A stretch of 38,488 nucleotides of DNA from Bacillus pseudomycoides DSM 12442 (GTDB lineage: Bacteria > Bacillota > Bacilli > Bacillales > Bacillaceae_G): NCBI RefSeq assembly GCF_000161455.1, contig NZ_CM000745.1:2804594-2843081 (forward strand). Direction: 5' to 3'. A program made the translations under genes and the position numbers. This document shows, piece after piece, positions 8,146 through 15,454 of the stretch; positions within the stretch are counted from its first letter, which is position 1; each line of letters opens with the position of its first letter. A model generated the notes under the pieces. It was not told the origin of the DNA, made no database searches, and saw only the letters and a list, made by a program, of their open reading frames with translations.

Positions 8146-10047
8146 TTATCCTCTATTCTTTCTTATTTCTTTTTGAATTTTTCGCAGCGCTTTTTTCGAT
8201 CCTCGCTCTATGTCATGCTGCATTTTCCGTTCTTTATAATCCACAAACAATGTGTCTAAATCATACCCTTCTGGATATAATTCCTTTGCCTGTACTTCTA
8301 AAGAAATTCGCTTAACGTTTACTTCAATGAATTGGGCATTATAAAACACAACGATATTGAAGAAATTGTCTTTTTCTTTATATACAATTCCAAAGTCATC
8401 ATAGTCTAATAATTTCACACGGTCCCCTTTTTTATATTCATCCTTCTCTTCTGCTTTCTCTTTGACAATCTTAGGCTTTCTCAGTCTACTTTCATTCACT
8501 CGCTCTAAGCGGTACTCTTTATTTTCCATATAGCCTTTCGCTCTTTGCAGTACGTTTTCTCGCACGTTCATTTTTCTAGAAATCCATAGAGCATTACTCT
8601 CTCCTGATTTCCCTATCATTAACTTATACATCGGTTCCAATGTTTCACTATTAAATTGCATCGCCGCATTCATAAAGTCACTGTGCATTTCTGAAAAGCG
8701 TTTAATTTCACCATAATGAGTAGTTGCAACAGTCGTACAACCCATATGATAAAATTCTTCTAAAATAGAAATCGCAAGTGCCGCTCCTTCATTCGGTTCC
8801 GTACCGCTGCCTATTTCATCAAATAGTAGAAGCGTATTATTATTTGACACTCTCATGATTTCTGAAAGGTTTTTCATATGAGATGAAAATGTACTTAGCG
8901 CATTTTCTATACTTTGATTATCGCCAATGTCTACAAATATATTTTCAAAAACAGCAATTTCCGTTTCCTTGTCTCCAGCGATGTGCAATCCTGACATTGT
9001 CGCCAATGTTAATAATCCAATTGTTTTCAAAACAATCGTTTTCCCTCCAGCATTTGGCCCTGTAATAATTAAGCTTCGGTAATTTGGTCCAATTTCAAAG
9101 TGAAGTGGTACAACTTCACCTGCTAATAATGGGTGTTTGCAATGAACTAACTTTACATACCCATAATCATTTAATTTCGGCTCTATCCCGCCAATATGTT
9201 TACTAAATTTCGCTTTTGCAAACACCATATCATATTGACTAATCAGCTCCATATTAATCTTAATGTTATAAATGTCCTCTAAGATCATTCCAGATAAAGT
9301 GGCTAATATTTGATATTCTTCCATCGCTTCTTCAGCTTTTAAACTTGCTAGTTCCACGTTTAACTTTGTAACTGTATTTGGCTCTATAAAAACGGTAGAG
9401 CCTTTAGAAGAAACTTCAACAATTGTTCCAGCAACTTGATTTTTATAGGAAGCTTTCACTGGAATCGTATATCGATCGTCTTTTTTACTAATGAAGAACT
9501 CTTGAATATATTTCTTATTTGCACTACTATTTAAAAATTTGCTTAAACGTTCCTTAATTTTCCCCTCTACGGAGTCGATATTATTTCGTATTCGTTTTAA
9601 TTCTTTGCTTGCAGCAGAATCAATACTATTTCCTTTAATTGAAAAATTAATTTCTTCTTCTACACTTTTGAATTCAGACATTGAATTCGCATATGATGCT
9701 AGTACTGGTGCAAAAAATTCTTTATCCAGCATAAACTTTTTAACCTTTCGACACCCTCGTAAAAAGTCTGATACACTAACTAGCTCGGTTGGATCTAAAA
9801 TCATTCCCTTTTCCAATTTTTGAATTGTACTATCGATATTAGAAATTCCGAAAAAAGGAACATGCCCTTCTGCATCCAATATCGCTCGTGCTTCCGTTGT
9901 TTCATTCAAACGATTTTTCACTACTTTGATACTTGTACTTGGCTCCAATTTATTTAACAACTGTTTTCCTAATCCACTTACGCAATATGATTTAACTATT
10001 TCCTTTAACTCATTATATTGCAACTTTTCAAAAGTCATTTTATTCAA
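8146..10047 (-). CDS. MutS2-like ATPase lacking the Smr domain
   Basis: This protein has 633 residues, while MutS2 proper has about 780. It has the MutS2 core/clamp region (about 1-300) and an ABC-type ATPase domain with Walker A GPNAGGKT at 330-337, the STFSSHMKNL signature at 385-394, Walker B LLLFDE at 406-411 and ATTHY at 441-445. A KOW-like segment (YKKGDRVKLLDYDDFGIVY) starts at about 538. The C-terminal Smr endonuclease domain is missing; the chain ends in a basic helix (KKALRKIQKEIRKNRG). MutS2 acts on collided ribosomes and on branched DNA; this paralogue should bind and move without cutting (inference). The start is the TTG at 10047, with AGGAG 8 nt upstream. Confidence 0.85.
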   Translation of the reverse strand: MNKMTFEKLQYNELKEIVKSYCVSGLGKQLLNKLEPSTSIKVVKNRLNETTEARAILDAEGHVPFFGISNIDSTIQKLEKGMILDPTELVSVSDFLRGCRKVKKFMLDKEFFAPVLASYANSMSEFKSVEEEINFSIKGNSIDSAASKELKRIRNNIDSVEGKIKERLSKFLNSSANKKYIQEFFISKKDDRYTIPVKASYKNQVAGTIVEVSSKGSTVFIEPNTVTKLNVELASLKAEEAMEEYQILATLSGMILEDIYNIKINMELISQYDMVFAKAKFSKHIGGIEPKLNDYGYVKLVHCKHPLLAGEVVPLHFEIGPNYRSLIITGPNAGGKTIVLKTIGLLTLATMSGLHIAGDKETEIAVFENIFVDIGDNQSIENALSTFSSHMKNLSEIMRVSNNNTLLLFDEIGSGTEPNEGAALAISILEEFYHMGCTTVATTHYGEIKRFSEMHSDFMNAAMQFNSETLEPMYKLMIGKSGESNALWISRKMNVRENVLQRAKGYMENKEYRLERVNESRLRKPKIVKEKAEEKDEYKKGDRVKLLDYDDFGIVYKEKDNFFNIVVFYNAQFIEVNVKRISLEVQAKELYPEGYDLDTLFVDYKERKMQHDIERGSKKALRKIQKEIRKNRG

Positions 10048-10644
10048 TTTCTATTCTCCTCACTATGATTTACTCACATCAAAAATGAAGATACCTACCC
10101 ATTAGATTTCAATGAGATATATTTAATTAAATATAACTTTCATGTGATAAAAATAAACACAAAAAAGCTGCGTAGATACCGCAGCTTTTTACATTTACAA
10201 GGCCTGTGCAATATATAAGGAAATAAAACCATCTCAAAAAAACATATGGCTATCCCATAATCATTACACGCTTTATAAAGTATTGTAGGTATCTTCATAG
10301 GTTATTTGAAATAAATCCATGACAAAGTTAGGGGTTAGAAGTATATAAAAATCCCCTGTTCTCATTAGATTTATTTCATTCAATTTTTTCCTATTTAGAA
10401 CCTACCGCACTCACAAAAAGCACCTCTCATTAATTTATAATTATGTTCATTGAAATCTAATTTATTGAAATTATCATACTATATGTTACGACAAAAGTAA
10501 AGGTTCCATACTTTACAATATTCTTCTTATTATACTTTAGTCGTAAGTATATATATGGATTGTTTATTCAACGTATTACGGATGTTTTCGTATTCAACAT
10601 TCGATACAATTATATATAAGTAACATGGATAAGGAGCGATTCAC
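10048..10644. other. Repeat-containing intergenic region
   Basis: No gene is supported in these 597 bp. They hold an orphan terminator (10161-10191) and three separated inverted repeat pairs: 10085-10098 with 10285-10298 (14 bp, perfect), 10101-10115 with 10448-10462 (15 bp, perfect), and 10307-10317 with 10368-10378 (11 bp, perfect). The first two pairs interleave, so they cannot form one simple hairpin. The origin may be a decayed mobile element. Confidence 0.6.
10161..10191. terminator. Orphan terminator hairpin
   Basis: AAAAAGCTGCG and CGCAGCTTTTT form an 11-bp stem (one base offset at the loop) with T5. It lies upstream of both flanking divergent genes, so it ends no obvious transcript; a small RNA or leader attenuation are possibilities. 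Confidence 0.65.
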
Positions 10645-11436
10645 ATGACAGAACTACAAAAGCAATTCTTTTCCAGATTAAATATACAAGAAAGAGAGTC
10701 CATTTCATTTGAAGATTTAAACGAAATCCTTCATGCAATGGCACAAGCGATTCCCTTTGAGAATCTAGATATTATTCACGGTACAGTAAAAGAAATTTCA
10801 AAAGAAAATCTTCAAGAAAAAATTTTAGTTCATAACCGCGGTGGCCTTTGTTACGAATTAAATCCAACGATGTATTACTTCCTTAAAGATTGCGGTTTTG
10901 ATGTTCACTTAGTATCAGGAACAGTTTATCATGCCGCTTCTAATACTTGGGCTGTTGATTCAGGACATGTGGCAACTGTTTTAAAACATAATACTGAATT
11001 TTATTTAATTGAAGTCGGTTTCGGTTCAAACCTTCCACTTTCACCTGTTCCTTTCACCGGTGAGATTGTTCATTCCGTTACTGGGGACTATCGCATTCGA
11101 AAAGAAACAACTACAAAGGGAAACTATATTTTAGAGATGAAAAAAAATAATGAATTTCTAAATCAGGATTCTTCTCAAGATTGGACATTAGGTTACGCAT
11201 TTTATATAGAGGCAGTTGATGAAAGAAAATTAAATGAAGCACAAAAAACAATTGTAGAACATACAGACTCTCCTTTTAATAAAGTACCTCTCACCGTAAA
11301 ACTAACTTCTGATGGGCATGCTACTCTAACAAAAGATCGTTTCACAGTAACAAAGCAAGGAAAACAGAGTAAAGAAGAGATTACAAAAGAGCAATATGCA
11401 GACCTATTGTACGCAACATTTGGTATACAATTATAG
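10645..11436 (+). CDS. nat: Arylamine N-acetyltransferase with Cys-His-Glu triad
   Basis: This 263-residue enzyme transfers acetyl from acetyl-CoA to arylamines in the cytoplasm. The catalytic cysteine is C69 in NRGGLCYELN, the histidine is H108 in DSGHVATV, and the third residue is E123 in YLIEVGFGS, where most NATs have Asp. The same Cys-His-Glu triad is known for B. cereus NAT3, so the enzyme is probably active. The ATG at 10645 follows AAGGAG with a normal spacing. It is monocistronic, with a long repeat-rich upstream region and a terminator at 11448. Confidence 0.92.
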   Translation: MTELQKQFFSRLNIQERESISFEDLNEILHAMAQAIPFENLDIIHGTVKEISKENLQEKILVHNRGGLCYELNPTMYYFLKDCGFDVHLVSGTVYHAASNTWAVDSGHVATVLKHNTEFYLIEVGFGSNLPLSPVPFTGEIVHSVTGDYRIRKETTTKGNYILEMKKNNEFLNQDSSQDWTLGYAFYIEAVDERKLNEAQKTIVEHTDSPFNKVPLTVKLTSDGHATLTKDRFTVTKQGKQSKEEITKEQYADLLYATFGIQL

Positions 11437-11447
11437 TTTACAAATTT

Positions 11448-11479
11448 AAAAGTCTTGTCGCTTCTGGCAAGACTTTTTA
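11448..11479 (+). terminator. Terminator of nat
   Basis: AAAAGTCTTG and CAAGACTTTTT form a stem with a 10-nt loop and T5, directly after the nat stop. Confidence 0.85.
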
Positions 11480-11634
11480 TCGTGGAGCAGAGAGTCTTTG
11501 CAATTTATTGTATTTCATAGTTATATAGAATATACTAAGTCTTGTTTTCTAAGGAATGTTTATTCGTTTTATCTATTTAATTATTATCAATTTACCAAGT
11601 GACATATCAGCGATAATTTATACTTATTTTGTAT

Positions 11635-11676
11635 AAGTGTTAGCAAGTTCGTTTGCAAACTTGCTAGCACTTTTTT
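11635..11676 (+). terminator. Terminator at the left edge of the toxin cluster
   Basis: AAGTGTTAGCAAGTT and AACTTGCTAGCACTT form a near-perfect 15-bp stem followed by T6. No gene ends just upstream; it may be the tail of a lost gene and it would insulate the toxin fragment that follows. Confidence 0.8.
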
Positions 11677-11687
11677 ATATTTCTTCT

Positions 11688-12050
11688 ATTACCTTCTTAT
11701 GGAAAAATTCTGTACCTAAAGGTCCATACCGTGAAGTAAATGGTTACCCAATAAAAGTGAAAGCTGGGGCTCAAGAAAAACATATTCCTAATGCACCTAA
11801 CTACAAACAAGAGGTTGCAAATGGAAAAAACAAAAGTATCTTCTATGGTGATAATAAAACAGCACAAGAATTGCTTGATAAGTTTGCCGGGAAAGGTCAA
11901 CTACTACCAGACGGTAAAAAAGAAGGAGTAGACTTTGGTAAACCAATTGGGAAATACTATGACCGCGATACTGGTCAATACCTTGAGACTACTAGAGGAA
12001 TGCTTCATTACGGAAAAGACGGTGCTCATATAGTACCAGCAAAACCTTAA
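11688..12050 (+). pseudogene. Orphan Ntox50-type polymorphic toxin C-terminus
   Basis: About 115 codons encode a toxin domain that matches the Ntox50 pattern (predicted RNase of the BECR fold): KHIPNAPNYKQ, a central KSIFYGDNKTAQELLDKFAG and the C-terminal signature VDFGKPIGKYYD, TTRGMLHYGKDGAHIVPAKP. The frame stays open upstream to a GTG inside the terminator hairpin at 11637, but no ribosome site, signal or LXG/WXG delivery domain precedes the domain. It is therefore a displaced C-terminal cassette that is probably silent. An immunity candidate starts 25 nt after its stop. The Ntox50 call is by motif recognition. Confidence 0.75.
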
Positions 12051-12074
12051 AATATATAAGAAAAGAGGATGCAC

Positions 12075-12413
12075 ATGGGATATGATTCTTTAATAGGAAC
12101 ATTAATAAAATATGAAGATAGTGAAATGATACTAGAATGGAACAGTGGATTGAGGATAATTGGCGAACTCGATACAGTTTTTGAAACAGACAATGGATTA
12201 GATGATGATGATATAAATTATACAGAATACGATGCAGCTGCATTTAAAGTAAATAGTATTTTATCCCATCCTACTACTAACCAAGACAGTGTATATAATT
12301 GGTTAATACAAGAAAAAGGTTCATTGGTTGAAATTTCCCTCTATGATGATCCACCAAGTGCAGTATTTTTAACCGACGGAAAGAGAGTATGGGAAAGGGA
12401 AATACATAAATAA
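12075..12413 (+). CDS. Putative immunity protein for the Ntox50-type toxin
   Basis: The product has 112 residues from the ATG at 12075, which has AGAGG 6 nt upstream; the in-frame ATG at 12069 abuts that site. It is small and acidic (segment ETDNGLDDDDINYTEYDAAA at about 40-59) and soluble, as expected for a protein that blocks a basic RNase. No named family is recognised. Position directly after the toxin end is the main reason for the call. A terminator (12430-12468) follows. Confidence 0.7.
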   Translation: MGYDSLIGTLIKYEDSEMILEWNSGLRIIGELDTVFETDNGLDDDDINYTEYDAAAFKVNSILSHPTTNQDSVYNWLIQEKGSLVEISLYDDPPSAVFLTDGKRVWEREIHK

Positions 12414-12429
12414 TAGTCGCTATTTAAAC

Positions 12430-12468
12430 TTTGACCTTGATCGGCTTTTAGTCTTTCAAGGTTTTTAT
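12430..12468 (+). terminator. Terminator after the first immunity gene
   Basis: ACCTTGA and TCAAGGT pair around a 13-nt loop and are followed by T5. Confidence 0.65.
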
Positions 12469-12492
12469 AGTTATAAAAAGTTTTATAGTTAA

Positions 12493-12786
12493 ATGAAATG
12501 TAAATCGATATTTGAATCAAAAGACCACGAAGGTAACAAACGTACGAGATTAATTGCAGTGCCTAAAAAACTTATTACTTGATTTATACTTTAAATACGA
12601 TAATGACAAAGCTCGTGAAGCTGAAATTGGAAAAGAAATGGCTTTAAAGAGCAAGAAGCTAAATTTGAGTTTGTAGGAACTAATAATTTAGGGGCAATTA
12701 CAACATACCATGTAGAAAGCGGAAAAACTTTTTGGAAAATGATGAATAATGGTAAAAATATCTCTGTTATCAATTCAGTAGAATAG
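12493..12786 (+). pseudogene. Broken toxin C-terminus (cassette 2)
   Basis: Three open segments join into one protein if two single-base shifts are repaired. Segment 1 starts at the ATG at 12493 (SIFESKDHEGNKRTRLIAVP) and stops at the TGA at 12580. Segment 2, one frame over, reads DLYFKYDNDKAREAEIGKEM from 12581. Segment 3, back in the first frame from 12646, reads KEQEAKFEFVGTNN and ends GKNISVINSVE at the TAG at 12784. The two shifts cancel, as in the KptA gene nearby. I do not recognise the family; the location 10 nt before an immunity-like gene suggests a toxin end. There is no delivery domain. Confidence 0.6.
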
Positions 12787-12796
12787 AGGTCAAAAA

Positions 12797-13165
12797 ATGA
12801 AAAATAAGATATTGATATGTAGAATTGATTCAATTATTGAAGAAGAAATAGACTTTTTAGTAAATAATCAAAAAGTAACAGGTTTTAATGCTTCACCTCA
12901 AGAAGTTGTTGTAAATAAAGAATACGAAGCTGAGATAGATATATTTCTGAATGACGCTTTGACAGTAGAAACGCAAAAAGAAGATAAATTCAAAAAAATA
13001 GAAAATATTGCTAATGGAAGTTATATTCTTTTTGGAAAAATGTTAGAAAATAATGTTTTAGATGTTGGTTTCTTTATAACTAGTGATTTACTTGAAGACT
13101 ACAAATATTTAGAGGGGCAATATGTTTATTTACAAGTTGATAGATTACAATTATCTTTTGACTAG
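12797..13165 (+). CDS. Putative immunity protein (cassette 2)
   Basis: This 122-residue soluble acidic protein is preceded by GAGGT, 6 nt before the ATG, and starts 10 nt after the stop of the broken toxin end. It begins with a beta-rich segment (KNKILICRIDSIIEEEIDFL) and ends with YLEGQYVYLQVDRLQLSFD. No family is recognised. The toxin-adjacent position and the repeat block that follows its stop support an immunity role (inference). Confidence 0.6.
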   Translation: MKNKILICRIDSIIEEEIDFLVNNQKVTGFNASPQEVVVNKEYEAEIDIFLNDALTVETQKEDKFKKIENIANGSYILFGKMLENNVLDVGFFITSDLLEDYKYLEGQYVYLQVDRLQLSFD

Positions 13166-13340
13166 CTATTTTGCTAGATTCTGAGGGCAAGAAAAGAACT
13201 TTTTGAAGAACAAGTCTTCTTTAGGATTGTATATTTCAATGAACCATGTTACCTGGCCTAGAGTAAGTGAAGAGAAAGTTACAGATGAAGTATAATTAAC
13301 AAAAGAGATCTCACATTTGAGGTCTCTTTTGTTGATTCTA
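13166..13340 (+). repeat. Cassette-flanking repeat R1 with SUKH 5' remnant
   Basis: This block starts one base after the immunity gene stop and is about 90 percent identical to R2 at 15050-15223 over its first 110 bp. It contains the start of a gene (MNHVTWPRVSEEKVTDEV, stop at once) that looks like the N-terminus of a SMI1/KNR4 (SUKH) immunity protein, then the terminator AAAAGAGATCTCA/TGAGGTCTCTTTT at 13301-13330. Confidence 0.75.
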
Positions 13341-13423
13341 ATTAAAATGAATCACCATTGTTTCTCATCTCCTTCCCCCTACATCACCTTTCTATAAGTG
13401 AACTGATTTTTAAAGTATTATAA

Positions 13424-14122
13424 AAGCAAGAGAATCTATCCTACTTCTGTTTTCGTGTTAGATACATTGAGAAATATTATACCTCTCCCCTTCTCAATAA
13501 ATTATGGAAAATCGCACTCACCAATCTCCAATTACAGAAATCACTTGAAAAGAACAAAATTACACATGGTGGATTCATTTGGTATAATACAATTCAAAAT
13601 GGTAAGGATACTCTTCAAAAAATCCAGTCTTCTCCGTCTTCTGGTGGGCGTGCTAATAAAGTTAAAGATACTGATAGGCTTGATAAAGAGGGAAATGCTA
13701 CTAAGGGAATGGATAATACTAGTAAGAAAGCCATCGGACTTAATAGTAATGTTAGGAATGTCAATCCTTCAGAAATTAGATTCAGTCAAACTTCTGTGAA
13801 TGGTTCAGAAGAGATTATTGCTAGTATGAAATCGAATGGCTGGAAAGGTGATCCAATTGATTTTATTAGAATGCCAGATGGCAATCTTACGACTATTGAT
13901 AATACAAGGGTTGCTGCATCTAGAGAGGCTGGAATAGAAGTTCAAGTAACTATTAGAAATTATAGCGATCCTCTTCCAGCAGATATGGTTGGTAGATTTA
14001 CAACTCCTAAAGGTGTGCCTAAGACATGGGGAGAATCTTTAGATTTAAGAATACAAAAACAAAAAGCAAGTTTTAGAAATAATAATCCAATGGGATCGTA
14101 TGACCTAGAAAAAATGAAGTAG
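13424..14122 (+). pseudogene. ParB-like polymorphic toxin C-terminus (cassette 3)
   Basis: The frame is open from 13424 to 14122 without a ribosome site at a start; the first ATG is at 13709. The N-terminal part reads HGGFIWYNTIQNGKDTLQKI and then a polar linker with SSGGRANKVKDTDRLDKEG. The C-terminal 115 residues (NVNPSEIRFSQTSVNG, GWKGDPIDFIRMPDGNLTTI, DNTRVAASREAGI, GVPKTWGESLDLRIQKQ) have the look of the ParB N-terminal nuclease-like fold used as a toxin domain. A toxin tail cut off from its delivery region is the likely origin. The fold call is by pattern only. Confidence 0.6.
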
Positions 14123-14140
14123 AAAGAAATGGTGGTAACT

Positions 14141-15043
14141 ATGAAAAATTTTCATATGGATGAATCTATTTATAAATACCCTGAATCTTATGAAAGATTA
14201 GTTGAATTAGATTTAGTTAATTTTGATATATGGTTTTTAATGGAATCAGAACAGGCTACTAACATATACTATGGTATGAAGAAAAGATATCCTAATCGTA
14301 AGTTGATTCCTTTTGCTAAAAGAGTTGATAATGATGATATTGCATGTTTTGAAATTGGAAAAGGAAGTAAAGTTCAACTTATTCATGATTTTGCTTCTGA
14401 AGGTTTTGAACAAAGAAAAGAATTTGATGACTTTTGGGAGTGGGTTGAATGTGCTGTAAACGAGATGATTTCTTATAATCGGAGTGAAGAAAAATTCTAT
14501 ACAAATTTAAGTAAAGAAATTTCATATGCTTTGCGTCATGCGCCGTGGGAATATGAATTAGAGTTAGATGAGAATGGGTGGGTCTCTATAGACCAATTAC
14601 TAAATGCTCTTCGTCGGTCGAATGTATGGAAAAATGTAAATTTAGATGACTTGAAAATGATGATAGAAAAATCAAAAAAAAGAGACATGAGATAAAAGGA
14701 AATAAAATCCGTGCGATGTATGGACTATGGACACTCTATTCCCATGAAAATAGTAAAAGAAGAAGCTATACCACCCAGATACCTTTATCATGGCACTTCT
14801 TCTCGATTTATAAATTCTATTGAATCGAATGGCTTATCTCCTATGTCTCGACAGTATGTTCATCTTTCTGAAGATGTTGAAACTGCAACCTTAGTAGGAA
14901 AAAGGAAAGACAATCATCCCATTATTTTGATGGTAGATATTAGAAAAGATCGAGAGAAAAATATTAAGTTCTATTTAGGAAATGAAAAAGTTTGGTTAGC
15001 AGATAAGATTCCTAGTGAATTTATCGCAATTTATAAGAATTGA
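14141..15043 (+). pseudogene. SUKH domain fused to RNA 2'-phosphotransferase (KptA/Tpt1), interrupted
   Basis: Residues 1-110 read as a SMI1/KNR4 (SUKH) domain (YPESYERLVELDLVNFDIWF, RYPNRKLIPFAKR, DDIACFEIGKG). Next comes KptA, which uses NAD+ to remove an RNA 2'-phosphate: LSKEISYALRHAPW (the catalytic Arg-His), LDENGWVSIDQLL, GHSIP, YLYHGTS, SRQYVHLSEDVETA and FYLGNEKVWLADKIPSEF. A TAA at 14693 splits the gene. Upstream, an A9 run appears to be A8 (14672-14680). Downstream, TATGGAC is tandemly duplicated (about 14717-14730). The shifts -1 and +7 cancel, so both halves lie in one frame with one stop between. It follows the toxin end by 18 nt, in the immunity position. Confidence 0.8.
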
Positions 15044-15049
15044 TTTAGT

Positions 15050-15223
15050 CTATTTTGCTAGATTCTGAGGGCAAGAAAAGAACTTTTTGAGGAACAAGTC
15101 TTCTTTAGGATTATATATTTCAATGAACCATGTTACCTGGCCTGGAGTAAGTGAAGAGAAAATACAGATGGAGAATAACCAATAATAGAGACCTCACATT
15201 TGAGGTCTCTTTTGTTGATTTAA
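15050..15223 (+). repeat. Cassette-flanking repeat R2 with SUKH 5' remnant
   Basis: This is the second copy of R1. It starts six bases after the KptA stop. The remnant reads MNHVTWPGVSEEKIQMENNQ and stops. The terminator AGAGACCTCA/TGAGGTCTCT followed by T4 is at 15187-15213. Confidence 0.75.
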
Positions 15224-15263
15224 ATTAAAAATTATTATTTAAGGGGATGCTATTTTGCAACTC

Positions 15264-15404
15264 TTACTTCACATATACATAAGCTTCACTTGCAGTTACA
15301 TAGTATGTTTTGCCCTTGCTATTTTGTACTTTGTACTGTGGTGATCCATTAACAGTTACCTTTTCATCGATTGTAAATCCTAATCCTGCATCTACAGTTC
15401 CAAC
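15264..15404 (-). pseudogene. Remnant of an endolysin/amidase C-terminus
   Basis: Forty-six codons on the minus strand read VGTVDAGLGFTIDEKVTVNG, then SPQYKVQNSKGKTYYVTASE and a final AYVYVK before TAA. This resembles the C-terminal cell-wall-binding end of Bacillus phage-type N-acetylmuramoyl-L-alanine amidases. There is no start, no ribosome site and no catalytic domain. Confidence 0.65.
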
Positions 15405-15408
15405 AAAC

Positions 15409-15435
15409 ACCACGTAACATTACAAGGGTTACGTG
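15409..15435 (-). terminator. Candidate terminator of the catabolic operon
   Basis: ACCACGTAAC and GTTACGTGGT form a perfect 10-bp stem 20 nt past the amidohydrolase stop. The T tract on the minus strand is short (GTTTGTT). Confidence 0.55.
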
Positions 15436-15454
15436 GTATGCAAACTATGATATA

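Noticed and set aside
11637..11690. GTG at 11637 as the true start of the Ntox50 fragment, giving a signal-like N-terminus
   Set aside because: The start lies in a terminator hairpin with no ribosome site; the hydrophobic residues come from hairpin and T-tract sequence.
13455..13799. 114-codon frame overlapping the ParB-like toxin end
   Set aside because: The other frame gives the toxin-like protein across the same bases; this one is basic and low-complexity.
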